DNA from: JADKAV01 sp037046735
GTDB taxonomy: Bacteria; Actinomycetota; Actinomycetes; S36-B12; UBA10799
Length of the DNA stretch: 32,553 bases
Assembly: GCA_037046735.1 (NCBI GenBank)
Contig: JBAOHC010000006.1
Location: 1-32,553, forward strand
Reading direction: 5' to 3'
Each line of letters starts with the position of its first letter. The first letter of the stretch is position 1. A program made the position numbers and the translations under genes. Below are positions 7,258 to 15,524 of this stretch, piece after piece. The notes under the pieces are model-generated. The model worked only from the letters and a program-made list of their open reading frames with translations, had not been told where the DNA came from and did not search any database.

Positions 7258-7849
7258 CGTTTGCTCCCCGTCGCGGTTGGGCACCAGCCCGCAAAGGTGG
7301 GCTGGTGTCGGATGCCCGGCAGCATATCTGCCCAGAGAGCCCCGACCAGCGGCGCTTGTGACGCCGGACTCTGAGGCGGATCTGCCCGTGCCGACGCGTT
7401 GGGGGCTCAGGTCTGACCCCGGTGCGGTCGATAACCCGGTGTGGGTTCCCGTGGACTCGGGGCCTGTCGGACACTTGGGGGTTTCACATGCACACCGCAT
7501 CCCGTGCCATCGTGACGGTCGCAGCGGCCATCTCGTCTGTGCTGGTGGCTGCTCCGGTTTCGCCGACCGTTGCTGCGGACGGGTATCGCTGGGCGTCGGC
7601 GGTCGACGGCGACACCATCAACCTGCCGAGTGGCCGTTCGGTGCGGTTGCTGGGGTACGACACCCCGGAGGTGGGGCAGTGCGGCTACGACGAGGCGCTG
7701 GCGCGGATGGAAACCCTGGTAGGACGTCCGGTGAAGTTGGTCAACCGCAGCGGTACAGATAAATATGGGCGCATCCTGTCCTACGTCAAGACCCGCAACG
7801 GTCGTGACATCGGAGCGGTGATGTTGCGTCGAGGACTGGCTGTGGCCCG

Positions 7850-7858
7850 CTACGACAG
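7850..7858. repeat. Left target-site duplication of the IS
   Basis: CTACGACAG here is repeated exactly at 9341-9349, immediately outside the two IS ends. Nine bases is within the normal range for IS256-family target duplications, and the identical copies indicate a recent insertion. Confidence 0.85.
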
Positions 7859-9340
7859 GGGGTGTCAGATGTTCTGTGTAAGTGATGGTTCCTCATCTGA
7901 GAGGAAAGCGAGTAACGATGAACACCATGACCAAAGCAACGAAGGCCAGTGGATCTGCTGGTGATCCCCAGGGTGGGCCGGTGGCCCGCCAGGTGGTCAA
8001 CGATCTGATGGATGCCGGGCTGATGGATGATGTGTTGGCCCGTATCGATGCCCAGGATCTGCGCCTGACTGGTGAGGGCGGGTTCCTGCCGGAGATGATC
8101 AGGGCGGTGTTGGAGCGGGGTCTGCAGGTCGAGATGACCGAGCATCTGGGCTACGAGAAACATGACCGGGGCGGGCGGGGTTCGCCGAACTCCCGTAACG
8201 GCTCCACGCCCAAGACGCTGTCCACCGAGGTGGGGCAGGTCGGGATTGACACCCCCCGCGACCGGGCCGGCAGCTTCGAACCGCGGCTGGTCCCCAAGGG
8301 GGCCCGGCGGGTCGGTGGCGGCCTGGACGAGATGATCATCAGTCTGTATGCCGGCGGGATGACGATCCGCGACATTCAGCACCACCTCGCGCGCACGGTC
8401 GGCACCGACCTGTCCCACGAGACCATTTCCAAGATCACCGATGCGGTGCTCGAGGAGGTCCGGGCCTGGCAGACCCGCCCGCTGGAAGCGCTGTACCCGA
8501 TCATCTACCTGGACGCGTTGGTGGTGAAGGTCCGCGACGGCCACCACGTGGCCAACCGCTCGGCGCACATCGCCGTCGGGGTGGACATGGACGGCATCAA
8601 GCACGTTTTGGGGATCTGGGTGCAGGCCAGCGAAGGCGCGAAGTTCTGGGCCGGGGTCTGCGCCGAGCTGGCCAACCGCGGTGTCAGGGACGTGCTGATC
8701 GTGTGCTGCGACGGGCTGAGCGGGTTCCCCGAGGCGATCGAGGCGACCTGGCCGCTGGCCACCGTGCAGACCTGCACCGTGCACCTGATCCGGGCCTCGA
8801 TGCGGTTCGTGTCCTACACCGACCGCAAGAAGGTCGCCGCCGCGCTGCGCCCGATCTACACCGCCGCGACCGTCGAGCAGGCCGAAGCCGCGCTGCTGGA
8901 ATTCGCCGACTCCGAGATGGGCAGCAAGTATCCGGCCACCGTGGCGACGTGGACGAACGCCTGGGAGCGGTTCATCCCGTTCCTGGCCTTCCCCCCGGCC
9001 GTGCGCAAGATCATCTACACCACCAACGCGATCGAGTCGCTGAACTACCAACTACGCAAAATCATCAAGAATCGTGGGCACTTCCCCAACGACGACGCGG
9101 TAGTCAAACTGCTGTGGCTGGCGATCCGTGACATCGAGGACAAACGCGCCCGCGAACGGGCCAAGGAGAAAGGCGTGGACAAGAACAAACGCAAAGCCCC
9201 CGGACACCTCGTCGAAGGCGCCACCGTCCAAGGCTGGAAAGCCGCCCTCGGCTCCCTGGCCATGGCCTACCCCGACCGCATCGCCCCCTACATCAACTAA
9301 ACAAAACGGAACCGATTTACACAGAAAACTTGACAAGCTC
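7859..9340 (+). mobile_element. IS256-family insertion sequence, 1482 bp
   Basis: The element is bounded by 9-bp direct repeats and by imperfect terminal inverted repeats: the left end GGGGTGTCAGATGTTCTGTGTA and the inverted right end share GTCA...TTCTGTGTAA. The TGTGTAA core is typical of IS256-family ends. One transposase gene occupies most of the length. Confidence 0.85.
7918..9300 (+). CDS. IS256-family (mutator-type) transposase
   Basis: A 460-residue transposase. Family hallmarks: FLPEMIRAVLERGLQVEMTE then HLGYEKHD, SPNSRNGSTPKTLSTEVGQV, IISLYAGGMTIRDIQHHLAR, and the DDE triad with D199 (IIYLDALVVKVRD), D265 (IVCCDGLSGFPEAI) and E373 (YTTNAIESLNYQLRK). Length is slightly above the usual 400-420, owing to a hydrophilic N-terminal extension. 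The ATG at 7918 follows GAGAGGAAAG; an upstream in-frame start at 7882 lies close to the IS end and lacks a binding site. No frameshift or missing motif, so the element is probably active. Confidence 0.92.
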   Translation: MNTMTKATKASGSAGDPQGGPVARQVVNDLMDAGLMDDVLARIDAQDLRLTGEGGFLPEMIRAVLERGLQVEMTEHLGYEKHDRGGRGSPNSRNGSTPKTLSTEVGQVGIDTPRDRAGSFEPRLVPKGARRVGGGLDEMIISLYAGGMTIRDIQHHLARTVGTDLSHETISKITDAVLEEVRAWQTRPLEALYPIIYLDALVVKVRDGHHVANRSAHIAVGVDMDGIKHVLGIWVQASEGAKFWAGVCAELANRGVRDVLIVCCDGLSGFPEAIEATWPLATVQTCTVHLIRASMRFVSYTDRKKVAAALRPIYTAATVEQAEAALLEFADSEMGSKYPATVATWTNAWERFIPFLAFPPAVRKIIYTTNAIESLNYQLRKIIKNRGHFPNDDAVVKLLWLAIRDIEDKRARERAKEKGVDKNKRKAPGHLVEGATVQGWKAALGSLAMAYPDRIAPYIN

Positions 9341-9349
9341 CTACGACAG
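9341..9349. repeat. Right target-site duplication of the IS
   Basis: CTACGACAG, identical to 7850-7858. Removing the IS and one copy restores the nuclease reading frame exactly (RYDSLDGYP). Confidence 0.85.
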
Positions 9350-9641
9350 TCTCGATGGCTACCCGCGGCACCCCAAGCAGGACTTGTACCGGTCGTTGGA
9401 TGCCGCCAACGGGGAGATCGTCTGTCCTGAACCGGCCCCGGAACCAACGCCTGACCCCACACCGACTGTCGTTGCCCCGGTCGTTCCACCAGTGACTCCG
9501 CCAGTGACTCCACCGGTGACCGTCTACTACGCCAACTGCGATGCTGTGCGCGCGGCCGGCGCGGCACCCATCTACGCCGGTCAGCCCGGGTACGGCCGGC
9601 ACCTGGACCGTGACGGGGACGGTGTGGGCTGCGAGGAGTGA

Positions 9642-9991
9642 GAGGGGCGATGACATTCCCCTGCCGAGGGCGCCTTCCTGGCAATGAGCGGTTCCGCGAG
9701 GAGCGGACGAGGCCTCATCTTCAGGATTCGAGCTTGCGGTGTGTCCGGGACCGGTGTGCACGAAGACTTCCTTGTCCAGGCCCCAGCAGTGTCGGAACGA
9801 GTGTCACATTCTTGAGCGCTGGCAGCGTTCGCGGGACAGAGAATAGGTGACGCGTTACGTGACAGGATGTGTGGTGTTTGAGTGGCCCGTTACGGGTGTC
9901 ACGTAATCGGTCGTTTGTGTGATCCACGGACCCGGGCGAGCAAACCTCCACAGGGACGAAGTGGGCTGGCCTGATTCAGTAGAATAGATGC
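9642..9991. other. Intergenic region with an inverted repeat and a candidate leaderless promoter
   Basis: About 350 bases with no gene recognised. TTACGTGACA (9855-9864) is the exact reverse complement of TGTCACGTAA (9897-9906), 32 bases apart, possibly an operator pair. TAGAAT at about 9979-9984 lies 7 bases before the GTG of the next gene and may be its -10 box. Confidence 0.45.
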
Positions 9992-10801
9992 GTGGGGGCA
10001 GGCGAATCGGATGAGACCACGGGGAGGTCCGCGGGGTGGTATCCGGACTTGCGAGATACGTCGACGGAACGGTTCTGGAACGGGTCCCAGTGGACCAACA
10101 GCACCCGGCCCGCTGGCGCAGTGGCCGGGGCGCCGGGCCAGCCAACCATAGGGTCTTCGAGTCCGTCCCTGCCCGAGCTGGCATCGCCGAGCACGAGCGC
10201 ACCTGCCTTCTGCTCTAATTGCGGGTCGCCGCTGGGGGATCAGCAACCTCGATTCTGCGGGCATTGCGGGAACCCCATCGCGCAGAATCCATCCCTTCCC
10301 TTGGCGGCTGCCCGTCTCCAGGTACAGGCAGATGGCCCCACCGACGGGAGGGTCATACCGCCGGGTGAGTCGTCCACAGGATCGGATCAACCGGATTGGG
10401 CCCGGGTCGCGATCCTCACTTTCATCGGCGCGCTTGTCCTGGTGATCGGGGCACTCATCGCAGGGAACTCAGGCACAAGCGGGAGGGCCGGAACCGGGGA
10501 GGAGCAGTCTTCCGTTGGTGAGGGATCTGACTATGCCAGCCTGATCGATGTCGAAGTCGAGAGTTGCGTAACCTATCTCTCTGCCCCCGCGCCCACCCTG
10601 CTGGTGACGAACAACTCAGACCAGAAACTGTTTGTCGGCGGGACCGTCGAATATGTCCATGCCGGAGGCGGCGCCAGCGAAACATCAGGATTCAACGTGA
10701 TCGCCTACCCTGGCAAGACAGTCAGGGTCAAGGGAGTCGCGGTCAGCGGGGACTACGCCTACGCGCAGTGCAGCGTTATTGACGTGACTGCCGTCACGTA
10801 G
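9992..10801 (+). CDS. DUF2510 / zinc-ribbon single-pass membrane protein
   Basis: A 269-residue protein. An N-terminal DUF2510 motif (GWYPDLRDTSTERFWNGSQW, residues about 15-34) is followed by a double CxxC zinc ribbon (FCSNCGSPLGDQQPRFCGHCG, about residues 73-93), a disordered stretch, one transmembrane helix (VAILTFIGALVLVIGALIAG, about 137-156), and a C-terminal exterior beta domain (LLVTNNSDQKLFVGGTVEYV ... GKTVRVKGVAVSGDYAYAQC) resembling the FxLYD/DUF-type Ig-like fold. DUF2510 proteins are actinobacterial envelope-associated proteins of unclear role. The GTG start has no ribosome binding site, but TAGAAT sits 7 bases upstream, suggesting leaderless translation. Confidence 0.75.
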   Translation: MGAGESDETTGRSAGWYPDLRDTSTERFWNGSQWTNSTRPAGAVAGAPGQPTIGSSSPSLPELASPSTSAPAFCSNCGSPLGDQQPRFCGHCGNPIAQNPSLPLAAARLQVQADGPTDGRVIPPGESSTGSDQPDWARVAILTFIGALVLVIGALIAGNSGTSGRAGTGEEQSSVGEGSDYASLIDVEVESCVTYLSAPAPTLLVTNNSDQKLFVGGTVEYVHAGGGASETSGFNVIAYPGKTVRVKGVAVSGDYAYAQCSVIDVTAVT

Positions 10802-10867
10802 GAGCGGGGCTCCTGAGCTGAGCCAATTTGGACTGGGTGCCTGACCCACGCCCTGGGCCTCTCACGC

Positions 10868-11725
10868 TCAGCACTGTTGACCGAGTTCTGCCCACGTCTG
10901 CGTGTAGACGGTGCCGACGGGGTCGATGCCCATGTCCCGCTGGAAGTTGCGAACGGCGTATTCGGTGTGCGTGCCGTACCACCCATCCACCTTGATGGTG
11001 TTGGTGTTGCTCTTGCCTGTGTATCCAAGTGAGTTGAGGATGCGCTGCACGTTGCTGACCGCGGTCTCGACGTCGGAGCCGGGGGCCGGGGGCTGTGAGG
11101 AGACGCTGAGCGCGTCATTGAAGGGGAATGGCTCCCCGTCGCAGGGGTCGAACGACACCACACTGGCGACGGGGGGCTTCTCTGACGTGACATCTGCGTA
11201 CTCACTCACACCTGCAGCATCACTTGGTGGCGTCGTCTGGGCGCTGGGGGTGGTCGATGCCGGTGGGGTCACGATGGCGCCTTGTCCGAACTCACTCGAT
11301 GACGGGCTCGCCGACACAGTCGGCTGATCAGTTCCCCTCGACGTGGCCAAGACGACAACCCCGACGAGCATGAGAGCAGCTGCTACCGCCACCGCGACCC
11401 ACATGCCCGTGCGCGATTTCGGGGGCGTTGAGGCGGCGAGATCGTGTCCGCCGGCCAGGGGGGCCTCGTTCGCGGTCGCAACGCTCGGGACGATCGGCGC
11501 AAGGACTTCCGGCTCCGTCCCTGGCGTCTGGTCCAACGGGGCAGGCACTATTGCGGTTGGCAGTTCACCCTCTTGCCCCGCCGGCAGCTCAGGGGTTTCA
11601 GCAGCGGGAGCGCCGGCCGAGACGTCCAGATCGGACACGTCAGGGAACGGGGAGCCGCAGTTCGTACAGAACTTGTGGTCAGCTTCCCGCGTACTTCCGC
11701 AGTTCGTGCAGAACCGCTGGCTCAT
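10868..11725 (-). CDS. Zinc-ribbon, single-TM, peptidoglycan-binding-domain protein
   Basis: A 285-residue protein. The N-terminus carries a double zinc ribbon (FCTNCGSTREADHKFCTNCG, residues 5-24). A long low-complexity linker leads to one transmembrane helix (GMWVAVAVAAALMLVGVVVL, about 107-126). The exterior C-terminus contains a PG_binding_1-type domain: VETAVSNVQRILNSLGYTGK, VDGWYGTHTEYAVRNFQRDM, GTVYTQTWAEL. It probably senses or contacts cell wall while its ribbon faces the cytoplasm. It converges on the other zinc-ribbon protein at 9992-10801, 66 bases apart. The ATG at 11725 has no strong ribosome binding site, but the ribbon begins right after it. Confidence 0.8.
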   Translation of the reverse strand: MSQRFCTNCGSTREADHKFCTNCGSPFPDVSDLDVSAGAPAAETPELPAGQEGELPTAIVPAPLDQTPGTEPEVLAPIVPSVATANEAPLAGGHDLAASTPPKSRTGMWVAVAVAAALMLVGVVVLATSRGTDQPTVSASPSSSEFGQGAIVTPPASTTPSAQTTPPSDAAGVSEYADVTSEKPPVASVVSFDPCDGEPFPFNDALSVSSQPPAPGSDVETAVSNVQRILNSLGYTGKSNTNTIKVDGWYGTHTEYAVRNFQRDMGIDPVGTVYTQTWAELGQQC

Positions 11726-11943
11726 GCTGACACGACGCGAACTACCCGGAGATCACGAGCACGCTGGGGGCCCCGCGTCGATCCAGCCAAGCGACCTTGA
11801 CACTTCCCACCGCGCCGAGCATCGCTCATGGATCCGATCCCCCTCTTGCTACCTGGGCGTCCTGCAAGCCTACCGCTGGTCACCTGCGGGGCCGCGGTTG
11901 TGGCGGGTAGATTCTGACTATCCAATAGGGAGGGGGCCGCACG

Positions 11944-12399
11944 GTGAATCACGCGGGACGTCTGCTGTCGGCACCCTTGCTGGCCGGCACCTTCCTCGCT
12001 ACAGGTGCCAGCGCGGCGATGGCAGGAGACCTGTGGGTTGAACGCGATCAGGGCTCTCCACGCGAGATCGTCTACGTGTCCTACGACCCGAGCACCGGCG
12101 TCATGAAAGCTGGCGGGTTCACGTATGCAACCGACGGCGCTCCTTGGTGTTTCACCGGCCGACCCATTAGTCAAGGACGGTACTCCGGCGTGACGCAGAC
12201 CCTGCCGGGCGAGGGCTCAACCACCGGAAGCCGGTACAAGATGCGCCTGCACTTGTCCCGCAACCCCGACTTCCCGGGCTGGCTTCGGATCCAGACCAGC
12301 AAGTACTTCTGGGGCAGCCAAGGTGGATGGTTGAAGAAGTCCTCGAACCGGTCTTGGACGTCGACAATCGTGGGTGCGTGCGAAGACGGGTACTGGTAG
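11944..12399 (+). CDS. Exported hypothetical protein
   Basis: A 151-residue protein with the signal peptide MNHAGRLLSAPLLAGTFLAT followed by GASAAMAGDLW. The mature part of about 123 residues has one Cys pair (WCFTG and VGACEDGYW-end) and many aromatic residues (YVSYDPSTGVMKAGGFTYAT, IQTSKYFWGSQGGWLKKSSN), fitting a small secreted disulfide-bonded protein. No family recognised. The GTG start at 11944 follows GAGGGGG by 7 bases. It resembles the other exported orphans in this part of the window in general design only. Confidence 0.7.
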   Translation: MNHAGRLLSAPLLAGTFLATGASAAMAGDLWVERDQGSPREIVYVSYDPSTGVMKAGGFTYATDGAPWCFTGRPISQGRYSGVTQTLPGEGSTTGSRYKMRLHLSRNPDFPGWLRIQTSKYFWGSQGGWLKKSSNRSWTSTIVGACEDGYW

Positions 12400-12447
12400 G
12401 ACCGGCGTCGGCACTTGGGAAGTCCGGTGCCACGAGCGAAACTCACT

Positions 12448-13002
12448 TCACGGAGAGCTGCGCAGATGTTGGTAAAGCGTCTCCCGGCTCACCCCGTACT
12501 CTCGGGCCAGCGCGGCCTTCGTCTCCCCGGCGGCCAGCCGTTCCCGGATCTCGGCGACCTGCTGGTCGGTGAGGGCCTTCTTGCGGCCGGTGTAGACGCC
12601 GCGCTTCTTGGCCGCGGCGATGCCTTCCATCTGCCGTTCCCGGATCAGCGCCCGTTCGAACTCGGCGAAGGATCCCATGATGGATAGCAGCAGGGTGGCC
12701 ATGGGGGAGTCGTCGCCGGTGAAGGTCAGGCTCTCCTTGACGAACTCGACCCGCACCCCGCGGCCGGTCAGGGTGCGCACGAGCTGGCGCAGGTCGTCGA
12801 GGTTGCGGGCCAGCCGGTCCATGGAGTGCACCACGACGGTGTCGCCGGCGCGCACGTACTCCAGCAGCTCGTCGAGTGCGGGGCGGTGGGTGTTCTTGCC
12901 GGAGATCTTGTCGGCGAAGACCCTGTCGACGGGGATGCCGTCGAGTTGGCGGTCGAGGTTCTGGTCGATGGTGCTGACGCGGGTGTAGCCGACGCGAGCC
13001 AT
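12448..13002 (-). CDS. Serine recombinase, Tn3-type resolvase/invertase
   Basis: A 184-residue recombinase, the usual size for a resolvase/invertase. The catalytic serine is S10 in GYTRVSTIDQNLDRQ; further hallmarks are FADKISGKNTHRPALDELLE, VVVHSMDRLARNLDDLRQLV, MGSFAEFERALIRERQMEGI, and a C-terminal HTH (ALAREYGVSRETLYQHL). It would cut and rejoin DNA at paired res sites. The ATG at 13002 has AAGGAC about 7 bases upstream. No transposase of the Tn3 type is present, so this may be the remnant of a transposon or the recombinase of the adjoining island. Confidence 0.9.
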   Translation of the reverse strand: MARVGYTRVSTIDQNLDRQLDGIPVDRVFADKISGKNTHRPALDELLEYVRAGDTVVVHSMDRLARNLDDLRQLVRTLTGRGVRVEFVKESLTFTGDDSPMATLLLSIMGSFAEFERALIRERQMEGIAAAKKRGVYTGRKKALTDQQVAEIRERLAAGETKAALAREYGVSRETLYQHLRSSP

Positions 13003-13125
13003 GAGCCCTGTCCTTCCATTGACGTGGATGTGTCAGGTTGGACTCTATGACCTGGGTGCGACATCGCCCGGAGGTGTCAGGAATCGGCGTTTCGGACCCT
13101 ATCCGGACGGGCTTTGTCGGGGGTG

Positions 13126-13146
13126 CCTGACGTCAGGTTGGGGTGT
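13126..13146 (+). repeat. Left copy of 21-bp direct repeat flanking the copper island
   Basis: CCTGACGTCAGG followed by TTGGGGTGT matches 26480-26500 at 20 of 21 bases in the same orientation. The inner TGTCAGGTTGG is also present once at 13031-13041. The copies enclose about 13.3 kb containing all the copper-related genes, so they may be attachment-type or recombination sites. Confidence 0.6.
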
Positions 13147-13360
13147 ACATGCTCCTACATCAATGCCGGAAGCAATGGGCTTCCGCCCGGGTTACGACAC
13201 AACCGATTCAAGATATGAAGTCGCATCGGGGAGACACGTCGGGCGAATCCCTCGTGGTTCGTGGGAAGTCGGTATTGCCTATGTCCGCCTGCAGTGGAAG
13301 GGGTGCCCACTCCGGCTGGTCTGGAGCCACAATCAAACGCCTTGATGGACCAGCGTGGTC

Positions 13361-13440
13361 GGCAGGCGGAGCGTTGGTGATGGCGGAGAGGCGGAACAGG
13401 CTCGTCGCGGCGGCGATGCTCGAAGACAAGAGGGGGCCTG
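13361..13440 (-). pseudogene. Relict 3' end of a heavy-metal P-type ATPase gene
   Basis: The minus strand here reads LLSSSIAAATSLFRLSAITN with small gaps, which parallels the ATPase C-terminus further right (LLLSPIIAAAAMSLSSVSVI, then VNALRLRRARV). At the DNA level ACAGGCTCRTCGCGG and flanking bases align with 15781-15860 with several indels. It is a decayed copy of the last ~30 codons, not part of any open gene. Confidence 0.55.
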
Positions 13441-13542
13441 GGTCCGGCGTCTTAACTTAGGGCTCCTTCGTTGCCGAGTGTGGGGTTCAGCGGCGCCGTG
13501 GCCACCCCATGGGCCCCGATAGGGCAGCCACGGCGTTGTTGG

Positions 13543-14187
13543 TCAGGACGAGGGCAAGTGGTTGCTGACCTCGGTTGCCAACTGGTCGGGGGCCAGCCAC
13601 ATGGACGGGTATTCGCCGTACCAGCGTTGGGTGCCGGTCTTGTCGATCAGAACGAAACTGTGGCCCGGCAGTCCACCGTGCATACCCTTCCCGATCGTTC
13701 CGTAGGCAGTGGACAACCGGCCGTCGTCGAGGAGGAACGGCGTCTTGACGCCGTTCACCGTCATGTCGTGCATGATCTGCTCCTTGGTGTTCATGACCAC
13801 GGGTAGCACGACGGTGTCCAACTTGTCGAAGGCGGCCTGTTTCTTCTCTATCGCGCCCATCTGTGCCAAGCATGCTTGGCACCCGGCCCCCTCGCTGAAG
13901 TACAGCAGGACATTCTTCTTCCCGGCGTAGTCAGCCAAGCTGACCTGCTGGCCGTCGGTGTTGGTCATCGTGAACGGCGCAGCTGGGGTGGCGATGCCGT
14001 TCTGCTGGGGGCGACTGGTGACGAGCGCGGCGGCGATGAGGGCGGCCACAATCCCCGCGCCGATGATCCAGGCGATCATGACGGTGCGGCGGCGACGTCG
14101 CGTGCGCTCGGCTTCGCCGTGAGCGGCGTCAGCCTTGGCTTGGCGCTGTTCGGCGCGGGTGGGACGGTGTTCGTGCTGGATCGTCAC
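13543..14187 (-). CDS. Membrane-anchored redoxin (AhpC/TSA or TlpA-like)
   Basis: A 214-residue protein. A charged cytoplasmic N-terminus is followed by one transmembrane helix (TVMIAWIIGAGIVAALIAAA, about residues 35-54) and an exterior thioredoxin-fold domain: APFTMTNTDGQQVSLADYAG, NVLLYFSEGAGCQACLAQMG with a CxxC active site (CQAC), GVKTPFLLDDGRLSTAYGTI, and GHSFVLIDKTGTQRWYGEYP. It probably transfers electrons to extracytoplasmic thiols. The GTG start overlaps the stop of the CcdA-like gene (GTGA), so the two are translationally coupled; the CcdA-like protein would be its electron source. Confidence 0.85.
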   Translation of the reverse strand: MTIQHEHRPTRAEQRQAKADAAHGEAERTRRRRRTVMIAWIIGAGIVAALIAAALVTSRPQQNGIATPAAPFTMTNTDGQQVSLADYAGKKNVLLYFSEGAGCQACLAQMGAIEKKQAAFDKLDTVVLPVVMNTKEQIMHDMTVNGVKTPFLLDDGRLSTAYGTIGKGMHGGLPGHSFVLIDKTGTQRWYGEYPSMWLAPDQLATEVSNHLPSS

Positions 14188-15191
14188 GGTACTGGCCTTT
14201 CTGTGCGGGACTGCGTACTCGTAGCCTCGGTGTCGGGGCAGGGATGGGGGTCGTGTGCCTCTGCGGCGCTCAAAGCCGTTTCGTGGCAGCCGTGGGGCTG
14301 ACCGAGGTCCAGGTCGGCGGCGTCAGTCAGGGTTTGGGCTGATCGGTCGCGCAGCATCGTCACGACGATGACCACGACAAGAGCCAGAAGAGCCGCGCCG
14401 AGGACGGGTTCGGGGATGGGCCAGGACTCGATGGTGGCAAATATCTTGGTTAGGAAGTCGCCGACGGCGACCTGGAAGCCGGGTCCGCTGGTCATGGTGC
14501 CCGTGTTGGCCAGGTAGAGGACGAACACGCCCATCACGGCGAACCCGATCGCCACAGCCACGTTGATCGTGTTCGTGTGGAGTTTGCGTCCGGCCACTGT
14601 GAGGGCGACGGGCTTGGCTTGCAGGAACCGGCGCTCGCCAAGGCGGAACCGGTCCCAGAGCAGCGCCATAACGAACAGCGGGAACGTCATGCCGAACACG
14701 TACATCAACCCGAGAACGATGCCCCCGGCCGGGTTCCCGGACAGGGCCGACAAGGTCATGATGCCAGCGAGGACCGGAGCGCAGCAGGACGAGGCGATGC
14801 CGGAAAACACGCCGAGGGCGAAGAAGCTGGCGGAGTCGCCCCGGCGGGTATCTGGGGCACGCAGGAATGAGGGCATGCTCCACATCCGCCCGGACAGTGA
14901 CCAGGCCGCCAGCAGCAGCATGAGGATGCCCCCGGCGAGGTAGAGGATTTGGTGGTAGTGGGTGATTGCCGCTGACAGTAGACTCATCCCCAGCGTGATG
15001 GGCACAAGCACGGTTGCCAGACCGGCGGCGAAGACGAACGTTAATGGCAGCAGCCGCCAGCGCCGGTTCTTCACCGCGACCGCCAGGTAGCTGGGGGCCA
15101 GGAACACGATGCAGCACGGGGCGAACAGGGCCACACCACCTGCGAAGAACGCCGCAATGATCGATCCGGTCGCGAACAGGTCGCCGTTCAC
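14184..15191 (-). CDS. CcdA/DsbD-like transmembrane electron carrier
   Basis: A 335-residue polytopic protein. Two Cys-Cys-Pro-containing helices (GVALFAPCCIVFLAPSYLAV and SGIASSCCAPVLAGIMTLSA) carry the paired cysteines that in CcdA/DsbD relay reducing equivalents across the membrane. About eight transmembrane segments are apparent, with GMTFPLFVMALLW between them, and a hydrophilic His/Asp-rich tail (GQPHGCHETALSAAEAHDPH) that could bind metal. It starts with GTG overlapping the upstream stop (GTGA) and ends overlapping the downstream redoxin start: a tightly coupled three-gene operon for periplasmic-side thiol reduction under metal stress. Confidence 0.85.
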   Translation of the reverse strand: MNGDLFATGSIIAAFFAGGVALFAPCCIVFLAPSYLAVAVKNRRWRLLPLTFVFAAGLATVLVPITLGMSLLSAAITHYHQILYLAGGILMLLLAAWSLSGRMWSMPSFLRAPDTRRGDSASFFALGVFSGIASSCCAPVLAGIMTLSALSGNPAGGIVLGLMYVFGMTFPLFVMALLWDRFRLGERRFLQAKPVALTVAGRKLHTNTINVAVAIGFAVMGVFVLYLANTGTMTSGPGFQVAVGDFLTKIFATIESWPIPEPVLGAALLALVVVIVVTMLRDRSAQTLTDAADLDLGQPHGCHETALSAAEAHDPHPCPDTEATSTQSRTERPVP

Positions 15192-15502
15192 AGCGCACCC
15201 CTCGTGGCGGTTGCTGCGCGGTCGAGTGCGCTTGTGAGCTGGCGCACTTTGCCACGTGGGAGGCGACCTTGGCTGAAGAACTGTCCGTCCACGAGAACAA
15301 GCGGGCTCATCGCTGCTCGATGCTGCTGGGTGAGCAAGAGCCCTTCGGATGTGCGCATGTCCAGCCGGATCAGTTGGACTGGGTAGCGGTCGGCCAAGTC
15401 AGACAGGATCTGGTCAGCGTCGGCGCAGAAGTGGCAGGCGGGTGCCTGCACGATCGTTATGGTGGTTTCTTGTTCCATGAATACTGTCTCGGCTTCGGAC
15501 AT
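15188..15502 (-). CDS. Thioredoxin/glutaredoxin-like protein
   Basis: About 104 residues with a thioredoxin-like N-terminal half: TTITIVQAPACHFCADADQI contains the CHFC active site at the start of helix 1, followed by DRYPVQLIRLDMRTSEGLLL and the cis-Pro-like segment AAMSPLVLVDGQFFSQGRLP. It lacks a signal peptide, so it is probably the cytoplasmic reductant for the CcdA-like protein. The start is uncertain: ATG at 15502, ATG at 15478 (MEQETTITIVQ) and TTG at 15508 are all possible, with no strong ribosome binding site for any. The stop overlaps the next GTG. Confidence 0.8.
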   Translation of the reverse strand: MSEAETVFMEQETTITIVQAPACHFCADADQILSDLADRYPVQLIRLDMRTSEGLLLTQQHRAAMSPLVLVDGQFFSQGRLPRGKVRQLTSALDRAATATRGAL

Positions 15503-15524
15503 GTTCAACAGCCGGTGATGTCCC

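Larger units (their letters stand above)
7488..9641 (+). pseudogene. Thermonuclease/excalibur gene split by an IS256-family element
   Basis: The 5' part (7488-7858) encodes a signal peptide (MHTASRAIVTVAAAISSVLV) and a staphylococcal-nuclease domain: YRWASAVDGDTINLPSGRSV, RLLGYDTPEVGQCG, LVNRSGTDKYGRILSYV, and LRRGLAVARYD with the usual Arg/Glu/Arg catalytic set. After removing 7859-9349 the frame continues exactly as YDSLDGYPRHPKQDLYRSLD, a Pro/Thr linker (PEPTPDPTPTVVAPVVPPVT) and an excalibur motif (YYANCDAVRAAGAAPIYAGQ ... DRDGDGVGCEE). The rebuilt protein is about 220 residues and secreted. The insertion separates catalytic and C-terminal parts; the 5' piece now ends in IS-derived residues at 7964. 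Recent inactivation is likely because the remainder is undamaged. Confidence 0.85.
13003..13542. other. Left boundary zone of the copper island
   Basis: Immediately upstream of the resolvase, 13031-13063 runs TGTCAGGTTGG... to ...GTGCGACA, with TGTC/GACA ends of the kind seen in resolvase subsites. A 21-bp repeat copy lies at 13126-13146 and an ATPase relict at 13361-13440. No intact gene is seen. Confidence 0.45.
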
